Source: Marinilabiliaceae bacterium JC040
GTDB lineage: Bacteria; Bacteroidota; Bacteroidia; Bacteroidales; Marinifilaceae
Length of the DNA stretch: 45,391 bases
Direction of reading: 5' to 3'
NCBI GenBank assembly: GCA_022496785.1
Contig: SNAP01000012.1
Location: forward strand, 1 to 45,391
Below are positions 25,335 to 34,448 of the stretch, one piece after another. The position numbers were made by a program, and so were the translations under genes. Each line of letters starts with the position of its first letter. Positions within the stretch are counted from its first letter, which is position 1. The notes under the pieces are model-generated. The model did no database searches. It was not told where the DNA came from and saw only the letters and a program-made list of their open reading frames with translations.

Positions 25335-25480
25335 TTTTAATAATACGAAGGAGTGACTAGCTTTCTTCGCGAATCCAAGTTACGATAAAAAAGTGTATGA
25401 TACAATAGGTAGTATTAAAAAATGTAAAAACGACTGTATGCATGAGTAGTAATATAGTTAGGATTATTTACCAAATTATT

Positions 25481-25488
25481 TAACTTTG
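25481..25488 (+). promoter_or_regulatory. Possible -7 box (TAACTTTG)
   Basis: TAACTTTG fits TAnnTTTG and lies 21 nt before the start of the next small membrane protein gene. A -33 element is not clear. Confidence 0.45.
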
Positions 25489-25509
25489 TAGTAAATTGAA
25501 ATTTACGGT

Positions 25510-25905
25510 ATGAGTCAGAATTTATATGTAATAATAGGATTGTGTGTCTTTTTTCTTCTTTTAGGTACTAGAATTAGAAAATGGTTAGGAGGGAAGAAAG
25601 AGAAGGAAAGTTCAAAACCTATAAATAAGAATCAAAGAGGTAAAGTAAAACAGAAAGAATATCCTACAGGAAGATATAGAAATAGAGAGAGAGTAAAACG
25701 AATATTTACAATGATTGTAGTTTCAGTTCTTATCCTCTTGATGTTCTTTATGATTCCTACATTGACAAAAAGAGCATATGAGATTCCTGAATTAGGAGTT
25801 GATGAAAATTTCTTTTTACAATTACTAATTTTTGTTTTAGCTGCTATAACAATTGTTAGTGGAGTGATAAAATTACGTAAGAAAGATAGTAAGAAAAAAA
25901 AGTAA
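25510..25905 (+). CDS. Small membrane protein, function unknown
   Basis: A 131-residue protein with three predicted membrane helices: about 5-22 (LYVIIGLCVFFLLLG), 66-84 (IFTMIVVSVLILLMFFMI) and 101-118 (FFLQLLIFVLAAITIVSG). The first is followed by a long basic linker (WLGGKKEKESSKPINKNQ and on) rich in Lys and Arg, and the C-terminus ends in a Lys run. I recognise no family. It has its own likely promoter and is followed by a large inverted repeat, so it appears to be a single-gene unit between rocD (divergent) and the moxR-Bat operon. Confidence 0.65.
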   Translation: MSQNLYVIIGLCVFFLLLGTRIRKWLGGKKEKESSKPINKNQRGKVKQKEYPTGRYRNRERVKRIFTMIVVSVLILLMFFMIPTLTKRAYEIPELGVDENFFLQLLIFVLAAITIVSGVIKLRKKDSKKKK

Positions 25906-25933
25906 AAACTTACCAAATATTAAAAAAAATACG

Positions 25934-25994
25934 ACAACGTTATTAAATGTTATGCTAGTGATATTCTTAACATTAAATAACGTTGTATTCTTTT
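25934..25994 (+). terminator. Long inverted repeat, probable terminator
   Basis: A 19-bp stem with one mismatch (25934-25952 with 25968-25986, core ACAACGTTATT) encloses a 15-nt loop and is followed by ATTCTTTTAT. It is AT-rich and longer than the other terminators here, so a regulatory cruciform is an alternative. Confidence 0.5.
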
Positions 25995-26013
25995 ATATAG
26001 CTAGTAAGATATA

Positions 26014-26021
26014 TATTTTTG
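26014..26021 (+). promoter_or_regulatory. Possible -7 box (TATTTTTG) for the moxR-Bat operon
   Basis: TATTTTTG fits TAnnTTTG, 47 nt before moxR; no convincing -33 element. Confidence 0.35.
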
Positions 26022-26068
26022 GGATATAGAGTTACGGTATAATAATAGTATAAACAAATATTTATAAG

Positions 26069-27061
26069 ATGGATTCAATAGATATCAAAGAGTTAAATGA
26101 GCGTATTCAACGAGAAAGTTCTTTTGTAGATATGATAAATCTAGAAATGAACAAAGTGATTGTTGGTCAAAAACATTTAGTTGAAAGTTTATTGATAGGT
26201 ATGTTATCGGATGGACATATATTATTAGAAGGTGTTCCTGGTTTAGCAAAGACTTTAGCAATTAGTACTTTATCTTCAATTATAGATGCAGATTTTACAA
26301 GATTGCAATTTACACCAGACTTATTACCTGCAGATATATTAGGAACAATGATTTATTCTCAAAAGAAAGAAGAATTTATTGTGAAAAAAGGTCCAATCTT
26401 TGCTAATCTTGTTTTAGCAGATGAGATAAATAGAGCTCCTGCAAAAGTACAATCAGCTTTATTAGAATCAATGCAAGAAAGACAAGTTACAATTGGAGAT
26501 AATACTTATAAATTAGATGAACCATTTTTAGTGATGGCAACTCAGAATCCACTGGAACAGGAAGGTACTTATCCATTGCCTGAAGCCCAAGTGGATAGAT
26601 TTATGCTTAAAGTGGTTATTGATTATCCAAAGAAAGAAGAAGAAAGACATATTATTCGTCAGAATCTTGCTCAAACTAAAGCTAAGGCTTCAGCAATATT
26701 AAAGCCAGAAGATATTATCAAGGCTAGAAATATTGTAAGAGAAGTGTATATGGATGAAAAGATTGAGAAATATATTATTGATATAGTTTTTGCAAGTAGA
26801 TATCCTTCTGAATATGGTTTAGAAAAATATGCTAATATGATATCTTATGGTGGTTCTCCTCGTGCTAGTATTTCTTTAGCACAAGCTGCCAAAGCTTATG
26901 CTTTTATTAAAAGAAGAGGTTATGTAATTCCTGAAGATGTTAGAGCTGTATGTGCAGATGTTTTACGCCATAGAATAGGTTTAACATACGAAGCAGAAGC
27001 AAATAATATTACATCAGAACAAATAATTAATGGAATTTTAGATACAGTGGAAGTACCATAG
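26069..27061 (+). CDS. moxR: MoxR-type AAA+ ATPase
   Basis: MoxR ATPases are chaperone-like AAA+ proteins that work with VWA-domain partners encoded beside them. The 330-residue protein has Walker A GVPGLAKT (55-62), Walker B LVLADEINRAP (114-124), sensor 1 ATQNP (157-161), and the arginine-finger region PEAQVDRFMLK. The small C-terminal lid domain contains the sensor-2 motif GGSPRAS. It heads the operon moxR-DUF58-BatD-like-batA-batB-batC-batD-batE, in which the spacings are mostly under 50 bp. Confidence 0.93.
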   Translation: MDSIDIKELNERIQRESSFVDMINLEMNKVIVGQKHLVESLLIGMLSDGHILLEGVPGLAKTLAISTLSSIIDADFTRLQFTPDLLPADILGTMIYSQKKEEFIVKKGPIFANLVLADEINRAPAKVQSALLESMQERQVTIGDNTYKLDEPFLVMATQNPLEQEGTYPLPEAQVDRFMLKVVIDYPKKEEERHIIRQNLAQTKAKASAILKPEDIIKARNIVREVYMDEKIEKYIIDIVFASRYPSEYGLEKYANMISYGGSPRASISLAQAAKAYAFIKRRGYVIPEDVRAVCADVLRHRIGLTYEAEANNITSEQIINGILDTVEVP

Positions 27062-27110
27062 TTATTTCTTTTTTATTAAAGATTGTGTTTAATAATTAAA
27101 AAAATAGACT

Positions 27111-27980
27111 GTGGATACTAACGATTTATTAAAAAAAGTTCGAAAAATAGAGATAAAAACTAGAGGTCTATCTAGTAATATCTTTGCTGGTCAATATCAT
27201 TCTGCTTTTAAAGGTAGAGGTATGACTTTTAGTGAGGTGCGTGAGTATAATTACGGTGATGATATTAGAAATATTGATTGGAATGTAACTGCTCGTCAAG
27301 GTAAACCTTATATAAAAGTATTTGAAGAGGAAAGAGAATTAACAGTAATGCTTCTTATTGATGTTTCAGGTTCTAGAGAATTTGGAACAATTAGTAAGAC
27401 TAAGAAAAATCAGATAACAGAAATTGCTGCTGTACTTGCTTTTTCAGCTATACAGAATAATGATAAGATAGGTGTTGTATTCTTTTCAGATAAGATAGAA
27501 AAATTTATCCCTCCTAAAAAAGGTAAAAAACATATTCTTCATGTAATAAGAGAGTTGATAGATTTTAAACCAGAAAGTCAAAAAACAAATATTGCAGCAG
27601 CTTTAAAATACATTACTCAAGCAATAAAGAAAAGATGTACTCTTTTTATGATATCAGATTTTATGGATGATAATTATTCTATGGATTTGAATATTGCAGG
27701 AAGAAAGCACGATTTAATTGCTTTAAAGGTTTATGACCAAAGAGAACAAAGTCTTCCAAATGTTGGACTTATTAAGTTAAAGGATGCAGAAACAGGAGAG
27801 AAGATTTGGGTTGACACCTCTGATGGTTCAGTTAGAAAACAGTATTCAGAATATTGGCGTAAAAAGAATAAAGAACAGATAGATATTTTTAGAAAATCGA
27901 ATGTTGATTATGCTGATATTAGAGCTGATGAGGATTATGTAAGAAAACTGATAGCCTTGTTTAAACAAAGAGCTTTTTAA
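27111..27980 (+). CDS. DUF58 / VWA-like protein of the Bat operon
   Basis: A 289-residue cytoplasmic protein starting at GTG. It has the DUF58 signature GRGMTFSEVREYNYGDDIRN followed by IDWNVTAR (36-62), and a von Willebrand A-like MIDAS D83-V-S85-G-S87 (LLIDVSGSREFG). GTG 27111 is chosen because DLLKKVRKIEIKTRGLSSN is the conserved family N-terminus. The usual partner of MoxR; the pair is thought to act on assembly or quality control of the membrane complex encoded downstream. Confidence 0.9.
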   Translation: MDTNDLLKKVRKIEIKTRGLSSNIFAGQYHSAFKGRGMTFSEVREYNYGDDIRNIDWNVTARQGKPYIKVFEEERELTVMLLIDVSGSREFGTISKTKKNQITEIAAVLAFSAIQNNDKIGVVFFSDKIEKFIPPKKGKKHILHVIRELIDFKPESQKTNIAAALKYITQAIKKRCTLFMISDFMDDNYSMDLNIAGRKHDLIALKVYDQREQSLPNVGLIKLKDAETGEKIWVDTSDGSVRKQYSEYWRKKNKEQIDIFRKSNVDYADIRADEDYVRKLIALFKQRAF

Positions 27981-28015
27981 AAGAGAATATTAATCTCATA
28001 TTAAAAGATAAATAG

Positions 28016-29038
28016 ATGAAGATTATAAGAATATTTTTTCAAATAATATTATTAGTCCTGTTTTCTAATGTTGCTATGTCTCAAAATGCTGAGCTTGTAG
28101 TAAAATTGGATACAAATAAAATTAAGATAGGAGAGCAGGTGGTGTTAAGGATGAAAGTTCTTGCTCCTGAGGGTGATCTTGTAGAATTTCCTATTTTAAA
28201 AGATACTCTAGTTAAGGGACTTGAGATTCTAGATATGGATGAGTTAGAACCAGAGAATATTGGTGATTCAAGAATTTCATATCAAAGAAATTATACTTTA
28301 ACTTCTTTTGATGCTTCTAAATATACTATTCCATCTTATTCAGTAACAATTAAGAATAAAGGACACAATAGTGTTGTGAGGTCGAAGATTTGTGAACTAT
28401 CTGTTTTGGGGGTTAAAGTTGATAAACAGAAAGCATTTAAAGATATTATTGCTCCAATAAATACACCTTTGAATTTTATGGAAATACTCCCATATCTACT
28501 TATTGGACTGTTGGTTGTACTAATTGTGATTTTGGTTATTTATTTTTATAAACGTCATAATAATAAGACTAAAGATGGTCTTCCTATTATAAAAAAGGAG
28601 GAGGCTCATATTATTGCTTTTAGAGATTTGAATGATATTAAAACTAATAAGTTATGGACTCAAGTGAATGATAAGGAGTTTTTTACTCGTCTTACAGCAG
28701 TTTTAAGATCATATATTGAAGATGAATCTGGTGTTTCTGCAATGGAAATGACAAGTCCAGAGATTCTAAATGCAATTAAGGATAATGATTTATTTAATGA
28801 TAAAATAAAAAAACTCTTAAGAGAGATATTAGAAAATTCAGATTTAGTGAAATTTGCAAAGTTTAATTTATTAATAAACGAAAAAGAAGAAGCTCTTGGT
28901 GAAGCATTTGTGATTGTAAAGGAAGTTCACCAAGCATCAGAAGAAAAAAAGAAATTGGAGTTAGAAGCAAAATTGGCTAAAGAGAAAGAAATTGAATTAA
29001 ATGATGACTCTATTAAAATAGAAGATAAAAAAGAATAA
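28016..29038 (+). CDS. BatD-like membrane protein preceding batA
   Basis: A 340-residue protein with a signal peptide (cleavage near SQNAE, about residue 22) and a periplasmic beta-rich N-terminal domain (about 25-150) resembling the first Ig-like part of BatD (LDTNKIKIGEQVVLRMKVL). One membrane helix lies at about 157-178 (YLLIGLLVVLIVILVIYFY), followed by a ~160-residue helical cytoplasmic domain and a charged Glu/Lys tail. It sits in the position typical for Bacteroidota Bat operons, between the DUF58 gene and batA (4-nt gap). Role in the complex is inferred. Confidence 0.8.
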   Translation: MKIIRIFFQIILLVLFSNVAMSQNAELVVKLDTNKIKIGEQVVLRMKVLAPEGDLVEFPILKDTLVKGLEILDMDELEPENIGDSRISYQRNYTLTSFDASKYTIPSYSVTIKNKGHNSVVRSKICELSVLGVKVDKQKAFKDIIAPINTPLNFMEILPYLLIGLLVVLIVILVIYFYKRHNNKTKDGLPIIKKEEAHIIAFRDLNDIKTNKLWTQVNDKEFFTRLTAVLRSYIEDESGVSAMEMTSPEILNAIKDNDLFNDKIKKLLREILENSDLVKFAKFNLLINEKEEALGEAFVIVKEVHQASEEKKKLELEAKLAKEKEIELNDDSIKIEDKKE

Positions 29039-29041
29039 ATT

Positions 29042-30037
29042 ATGCATGGAATAGAATTTCATAATCCATATTATTTATTGATTTTATTACTTGTTATACC
29101 TTATGTGGTGTGGTATGTATTAAAACATAAAGAAAAGGATGCAAGTTTAAAAATATCAAGTATTAGTCCTTTTTCAAACATTAAAAGTAATTCAATGATG
29201 CGATATATTCCTCATGTGATATTTGCATTGAGAATAGTATTAATTGGAATCTTAGTGCTTATGTTAGCTCGTCCTCAATCTTCAATTCATTGGAAAAAGA
29301 CGAATAGAGAGGGGATAGATATTGTGATGGCTATAGATATATCTTCTTCTATGTTAGCTCAGGATTTTAAACCTAATCGTTTGGAGGCTGCAAAGAGAGT
29401 AGCACAAAATTTTATTAAAGATAGAGAGGATGATAGAATTGGGCTAGTAGTTTTTGCAGGAGAAAGTTTTACACAATGTCCTTTAACAACAGATCATTCC
29501 GTATTAATAAATCTTTTTAAGGATATAAAATGTGGAATTGTAGAAGATGGTACTGCTATTGGTTTAGGTTTAGCTAATGCTGTAAATCGTTTAAAAGATT
29601 CAAAAGTAAAATCTAAGACAATAATACTGTTGACCGATGGTATGAATAATAGAGGGGATATATCTCCAGAAACGGCAGCAGATTTAGCTAAAACATTTGG
29701 AATAAGAGTTTATACTATTGGAGTTGGGACAATGGGTGAAGCGCCATATCCAATGCAAACGCCTTTTGGTATAAAAATGGGTAAAATACCTGTAGAAATA
29801 GATGAAGCTATGTTGTCTAAAATAGCTTTGGGAACAGGAGGGAAATATTTTAGAGCTGTTGATGAAAATAGTTTGGTGAATATTTATAAAGAGATTGATA
29901 AATTAGAAAAGACTAAAATAGAGGAGAAGAGTTTGAGTAGAAAGAATGAGATGTATTTTGGTTTAGGAATGTTAGCTTTATTAATCTTTGGAATAGAGAT
30001 GATATTGAGATTTGTAGTTTTAAAGAGGATACCATAA
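29042..30037 (+). CDS. batA: Aerotolerance-operon VWA protein BatA
   Basis: A membrane-anchored von Willebrand A protein, 331 residues. Helices lie at about 10-27 and 58-78 before the VWA domain and at about 307-327 after it. The MIDAS is D99-I-S101-S-S103 (MAIDISSSMLAQDFKPNRLE), with the later threonine/aspartate in LLTDGMNNRGD. Family knowledge: Bat proteins form a periplasm-exposed complex with MoxR partners, first linked to aerotolerance in Bacteroides fragilis. The gene lies 3 nt after the previous one and 10 nt before batB. Confidence 0.93.
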   Translation: MHGIEFHNPYYLLILLLVIPYVVWYVLKHKEKDASLKISSISPFSNIKSNSMMRYIPHVIFALRIVLIGILVLMLARPQSSIHWKKTNREGIDIVMAIDISSSMLAQDFKPNRLEAAKRVAQNFIKDREDDRIGLVVFAGESFTQCPLTTDHSVLINLFKDIKCGIVEDGTAIGLGLANAVNRLKDSKVKSKTIILLTDGMNNRGDISPETAADLAKTFGIRVYTIGVGTMGEAPYPMQTPFGIKMGKIPVEIDEAMLSKIALGTGGKYFRAVDENSLVNIYKEIDKLEKTKIEEKSLSRKNEMYFGLGMLALLIFGIEMILRFVVLKRIP

Positions 30038-30047
30038 AAGTAAGATC

Positions 30048-31067
30048 ATGTTTAGATTTCAGCACGTAGAAATATTGTATTTATTAGTATTAGTACCATT
30101 GTTTGTACTATTATATTATGCACATACTAGAAGACATAGAAGGTCGATAGAAGAATTTGGTGAATATGACTTATTAAATCCTTTGATGCCTCAGGTATCT
30201 ACAAAAAGGCCATTCATAAAGTTTATATTACTATTAGTATCGTATATTTTTGTGGTTTTTGGAGTTTCAGGGCCACAGTTTGGAAGTAAATTAGTTAAGG
30301 CAGAAAGAAAAGGAGTAGAATTAGTGATAGCTTTAGATATTTCTAACTCTATGATGTCTACAGATATAAAACCAAATAGATTAGAAAAAGCAAAAAGAGC
30401 TATTGATAGATTAATACAAAAATTAGGAGAAGATAAGTTAGGTTTAGTGGTGTTTGCAGGAGAAGCATATACTCAATTACCTATAACAACAGATTATTCT
30501 TCTGCAAGATTGTTTTTATCAGGTATTAATCCATCTTTGATTGCTGTTCAAGGTACAGATATTGGTTCTGCTATCGATTTAAGTTTGAAATCTTTTACTA
30601 GTAATACAAAATCAAGTAAGGCAATAATATTAATAACAGATGGGGAAAACCACGAGCAGGATGCGCTAGAAGCTGCACAGCGTGCTAAAGAAATGGGTAT
30701 AGCAATTCATACAATTGGTATGGGGTCGCCTCAAGGTGCTCCAATTCCAATATCAGGGCAAGCTGGTCAGTATCATAGAGATAAATCTGGTAATATTGTT
30801 GTATCTCATTTAGATGAGGTAGGATTGAAGAAAATAGCTGCTATTGCAAATGGTATATATGTAAGAGCTAATAATACAAGATTAGGTTTAAATATTTTAA
30901 TGAAAGAAATATCTAAGATGGATAAAACTAAAATGGAATCGAAAGTTTATTCAGATTATATAGAAAGATTTCAATATTTTATAGCTTTTGCTTTATTGTT
31001 ATTATTTGCAGATATGTTGCTTTTAAACAAGAAAAATAAATATTTACAAAAGATTAAATTGTTCTAA
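30048..31067 (+). CDS. batB: Aerotolerance-operon VWA protein BatB
   Basis: This paralogue of BatA (339 residues) has the same layout: helices at about 7-24 and 56-75, a VWA domain with MIDAS D97-I-S99-N-S101 (ALDISNSMMSTDIKPNRLEK) and ILITDGENHEQDA, and a C-terminal helix at about 310-328. It probably forms a heteromer with BatA in the inner membrane. The stop of batB is 3 nt before the batC start. Confidence 0.93.
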   Translation: MFRFQHVEILYLLVLVPLFVLLYYAHTRRHRRSIEEFGEYDLLNPLMPQVSTKRPFIKFILLLVSYIFVVFGVSGPQFGSKLVKAERKGVELVIALDISNSMMSTDIKPNRLEKAKRAIDRLIQKLGEDKLGLVVFAGEAYTQLPITTDYSSARLFLSGINPSLIAVQGTDIGSAIDLSLKSFTSNTKSSKAIILITDGENHEQDALEAAQRAKEMGIAIHTIGMGSPQGAPIPISGQAGQYHRDKSGNIVVSHLDEVGLKKIAAIANGIYVRANNTRLGLNILMKEISKMDKTKMESKVYSDYIERFQYFIAFALLLLFADMLLLNKKNKYLQKIKLF

Positions 31068-31070
31068 ACT

Positions 31071-31883
31071 ATGAAGCATTTATTACTTTTTATAATCATA
31101 TTAATATCTTTACCATCTTTCGCACAGAAGGAAAGAAAAGTTATAAGAAAAGGAAATAGTTTATTTTCAGAGAATAAATTTAAAGAATCTGAAGAAAAAT
31201 ATAGGAATGCTATTGATCTTGAATCTAAATCGTTTGAAGCACAATTCAATTTAGGTGATGCTCTTTACAAGCAAAAAAGATTTAAAGATGCTTTAGATGT
31301 GTTTAAAGGGATAAATGTTGATAAAAAGCATAAAGATAAATTATCAAAAGTTTTTTATAATATTGGAAATTCTTTTTTATCACAGAAAAAAAATGCTGAG
31401 GCTATTGAAGCTTATAAAGAGGCTTTAAGAAATAATCCAAAGTTTGAGCAGGCTAGATATAATTTAGAGTGGGCAAAACAGGACAAAAAGAAACAGGATA
31501 AGCAAAAACAAAAGAATAAGAAAAACCAAAATAAGAAGAACCAGGATAAAAATAAACAAGATAAGAAGCAGCAAGACAAACAAAATAAAGACAAGAAAAA
31601 TCAGGATAAGAAAGATCAAAAACAAAATAAAAAGGATCAGAATAAGAAGGATAATAAGCAAAAAGATAATAACAAAAAGCAGCAAAATAAGCAGAAGCAA
31701 AAACAACAAAAAAATAAGGGAAGTAAGGATAATAAGTCTGGTAAGAATAAAATATCTAAGGCAAATGCAAAACGTTTGTTAGAAGCTCTTCAAAATGATG
31801 AAAAGAAGGTACAGGCTAAAGTGAAGAAGGCAAAAGCTAAAGCTTTAAAAGCAAAGAAAAAGAAAATAGAAAAAGATTGGTAA
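31071..31883 (+). CDS. batC: TPR protein BatC with a long Lys/Gln/Asn/Asp low-complexity region
   Basis: A 270-residue exported protein: signal peptide (MKHLLLFIIILISLPSFAQ), then three TPR-like repeats (about 22-135, including FEAQFNLGDALYKQKRFKDA and AIEAYKEALRNNPKFEQARY). Residues ~137-227 are almost only K, Q, N and D. A Lys/Ala-rich helix ends the protein (KVKKAKAKALKAKKKKIEKD). The basic tail could bind anionic lipids, peptidoglycan or nucleic acid; this is speculation. TPRs suggest a scaffold for BatA/B/D/E. Confidence 0.88.
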   Translation: MKHLLLFIIILISLPSFAQKERKVIRKGNSLFSENKFKESEEKYRNAIDLESKSFEAQFNLGDALYKQKRFKDALDVFKGINVDKKHKDKLSKVFYNIGNSFLSQKKNAEAIEAYKEALRNNPKFEQARYNLEWAKQDKKKQDKQKQKNKKNQNKKNQDKNKQDKKQQDKQNKDKKNQDKKDQKQNKKDQNKKDNKQKDNNKKQQNKQKQKQQKNKGSKDNKSGKNKISKANAKRLLEALQNDEKKVQAKVKKAKAKALKAKKKKIEKDW

Positions 31884-31896
31884 AAAGATAGATATT

Positions 31897-33660
31897 ATGA
31901 GAAAAGTATTAATAACAAGTTTATTAATTATTATAGCCTTTTTGGGTAATGCTCAGACTGTGGAATTTAGAGCTTTTGCACCAAGTGTTGTTGAAAAAGG
32001 TGAACAATTTAGAATCCAATATACCATAAATAGTGATGCTGAAGATTTAAAAGTAAATTTTAATAGATCAGTAAAAATATTGATGGGACCTTCGGTTTCA
32101 ACATCTACAAGTACGCAATATTCAAACGGTAAGATTAGTTCAAAAAAAGAAAAAACATATACATATATTGCAGTATTAAATAATGTTGGTGTTTTTAGAA
32201 TTAATCCTGCTTCTATAAAGGCTAAGGGGAAAAAATATGAATCAAATTCTCTTAATATAAAAGTAGTTAAAGGGAAACCTAAAAGCAAAGCAAAATCTGC
32301 AACAGGAGTTACAGGTAATAATCTTTTTGTGAGAGTTGAAGTAGATAAAAAATCTCTATTTATGGGAGAATCAGCAGTTGTTAGTTTTAAATTTTATTCT
32401 CAAGTTGCTGTTTCTAGAGTAGGTGCATATAAATTTCCTTCTATGAATGGTTTCTTAAGTAAGGATATCGATATTCCTCAAAATATAAATCTAAATAGAG
32501 AAGAAATAAATGGGGAAATATATAATGTTGGAGTTTTAAGAAAAATGGTGATTTTTCCTCAGCATACAGGAAAGATAGTAATTGATCCTTTTAAAATTGA
32601 TTTTTATGTCCGTAAACAGTTAAGTTCAGATGATTTCTTTGATGATTTCTTTGGTAACTATCAAGATGTAAAAGTTCACAGAATTAGTAAGCCAGTATCA
32701 ATTAATGTTAAAGAACTTCCAAAAGTAAATCAGCCTAGTGATTTTTATGGAACAGTTGGTAGATTTGCAATAAGAACAAGTATAAGTAAAGATTCTGTAA
32801 AGGCAAATGATGCTGTTAGTTTGAGAGTTAAATTAATTGGAAATGGTAATTTGAAATTAATAGAACCTCTTAAAATAGATTTCCCTGCTGATTTTGAGGT
32901 TTATGAACCTAAAACAGTCCAAAATATAAAGCAAACTAGTAGAGGATCAAGAGGAAATATATCTTTTGAGTATGTTTTTGTTCCACGTTCTGAAGGTGAA
33001 TTTACAATACCTAGTTCTAGATTTGTATATTATGATTTATCTAAAAAGAAATATGTAGTACTTAAAACAAAATCTTTCAAACTGAAAGTTATAAAAGGTA
33101 AGCATATAAATACTGAGAATAATGTAGTTGCCTCTTTTGTAAAAGAAGATGTTAAACTTATAGGTAAGGATATTCGTTATATTAATACTGCTGGAACAAG
33201 ACTCTTTAAGAAGAATAATTTCTATATTAATTATATATGGTATTTATTAGCTTTATTAATTTTCATAACTTCTATATATACTCTATTACTTTCTAGGACA
33301 AGAAAGAATAATTCTGATATTGGAAGAGTAAAGAATAAAAGAGCGAGCAAATTAGCTAGAAAGAGACTAAAACTTGCTAATGAACAGATTAAATTAGGTA
33401 ATAAAGAAAGATTTTATGAAGAGATATTAAAAGCCATACTTGGTTTTACTTCTGATAAGATGCTTATAGCTCAATCTGAATTATCTAGAGATAATGTTTC
33501 TGATATACTTTCAAAAAATGGAGTAAAGAAATCTTTAATTAATGAATATCTAGAACTTATAGATATGTGTGAATTTGCGAGATATGCTCCAGCTAGTTCT
33601 GATTCTAAACTAGATGTAGTATATGAAAGAGTTAGAAAATTATTGATAAAACTTAGTTAG
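31897..33660 (+). CDS. batD: BatD, large membrane-anchored Bat operon protein
   Basis: A 587-residue protein with a signal peptide (about 1-19, ending GNAQ), an extended periplasmic region of beta-sandwich domains (VEKGEQFRIQYTINSDAEDL, VSFKFYSQVAVSRVGAYKFP), one membrane helix at about 444-466 (WYLLALLIFITSIYTLLLS), and a helical cytoplasmic C-terminus of ~120 residues. Length and layout are typical of BatD. It is 13 nt after batC and 12 nt before batE. Confidence 0.9.
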   Translation: MRKVLITSLLIIIAFLGNAQTVEFRAFAPSVVEKGEQFRIQYTINSDAEDLKVNFNRSVKILMGPSVSTSTSTQYSNGKISSKKEKTYTYIAVLNNVGVFRINPASIKAKGKKYESNSLNIKVVKGKPKSKAKSATGVTGNNLFVRVEVDKKSLFMGESAVVSFKFYSQVAVSRVGAYKFPSMNGFLSKDIDIPQNINLNREEINGEIYNVGVLRKMVIFPQHTGKIVIDPFKIDFYVRKQLSSDDFFDDFFGNYQDVKVHRISKPVSINVKELPKVNQPSDFYGTVGRFAIRTSISKDSVKANDAVSLRVKLIGNGNLKLIEPLKIDFPADFEVYEPKTVQNIKQTSRGSRGNISFEYVFVPRSEGEFTIPSSRFVYYDLSKKKYVVLKTKSFKLKVIKGKHINTENNVVASFVKEDVKLIGKDIRYINTAGTRLFKKNNFYINYIWYLLALLIFITSIYTLLLSRTRKNNSDIGRVKNKRASKLARKRLKLANEQIKLGNKERFYEEILKAILGFTSDKMLIAQSELSRDNVSDILSKNGVKKSLINEYLELIDMCEFARYAPASSDSKLDVVYERVRKLLIKLS

Positions 33661-33672
33661 AAAATTATTGAA

Positions 33673-34410
33673 ATGAAAAGATTATTAATAATATCAGTAA
33701 TTCTATTTTGTGGTCAATTGATATATGGTCAATCAATAAAGGATGCAAATAGATTATATAAAAAAGGTGATTATAAGAATGCTGTAGATATATATGAAAA
33801 GATTTTAGACAAGGATCTTGAATCGACAGCTTTATATTATAATTTAGGTAATTCTTATTATAAAATGAATAAGATACCAGATGCAATATTGAATTATGAA
33901 AGAGCATTATTATTGAGTCCTAATAATTCAGATGTAAGATATAATTTAGCACTAGCTAGAACTCATTTGGTAGATAAAATAGATGTTATTCCTGAAGTGT
34001 TTTTTATAAGGTGGTTTAAAATGTTTGTAGGTATGTTATCTTCAAATATTTGGGCTCTTTTATCTATGATTTTTCTTTTTATTTGTGCTATATCTTTTTC
34101 TACTTATAAATATCTGCAAAAGAATAGAAATATATATATCTCTATTATGCTAATTTCTTTGTTTTTAGCTGTTTGTACTGTTTTCTTTTCTTATATACAA
34201 AAGTCTAGATTACAAGATAGAGATCACGCGATAGTATTTTCTCCTGTTGTGAACATCAAAGGATCGCCAGCTGATGATGGAGTTGATTTGTTTTTACTTC
34301 ATGAAGGTACAAAGGTTGAAATTCTAGAGAAGAGAGAGGCTTGGGTAAATATTAAACTGAAAGATGGTATGGAGGGATGGATAAGGTTGGAAACTATTCA
34401 AATTATTTAA
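33673..34410 (+). CDS. batE: BatE, TPR and SH3-like membrane protein
   Basis: A 245-residue protein: signal peptide (MKRLLIISVILFCGQLIYGQ), two TPR repeats (about 24-100, ALYYNLGNSYYKMNKIPDAI), two membrane helices (about 125-146 and 152-175), and a C-terminal bacterial SH3-like domain (about 185-245, VNIKGSPADDGVDLFLLHEG, then WVNIKLKDGMEGWI). The SH3 domain may contact peptidoglycan. It is the last Bat gene; dnaX follows after about 40 nt with no terminator visible, so read-through is likely. Confidence 0.9.
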   Translation: MKRLLIISVILFCGQLIYGQSIKDANRLYKKGDYKNAVDIYEKILDKDLESTALYYNLGNSYYKMNKIPDAILNYERALLLSPNNSDVRYNLALARTHLVDKIDVIPEVFFIRWFKMFVGMLSSNIWALLSMIFLFICAISFSTYKYLQKNRNIYISIMLISLFLAVCTVFFSYIQKSRLQDRDHAIVFSPVVNIKGSPADDGVDLFLLHEGTKVEILEKREAWVNIKLKDGMEGWIRLETIQII

Positions 34411-34448
34411 TTCTTTTTTAGTACTTTTACCCTATAAAATTGAAGTTT

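Noticed and set aside
31464-31709. Minus-strand Leu/Ile/Phe-rich open frame that looks like a membrane protein
   Set aside because: It is the reverse-strand shadow of the Lys/Gln/Asn low-complexity region of batC.
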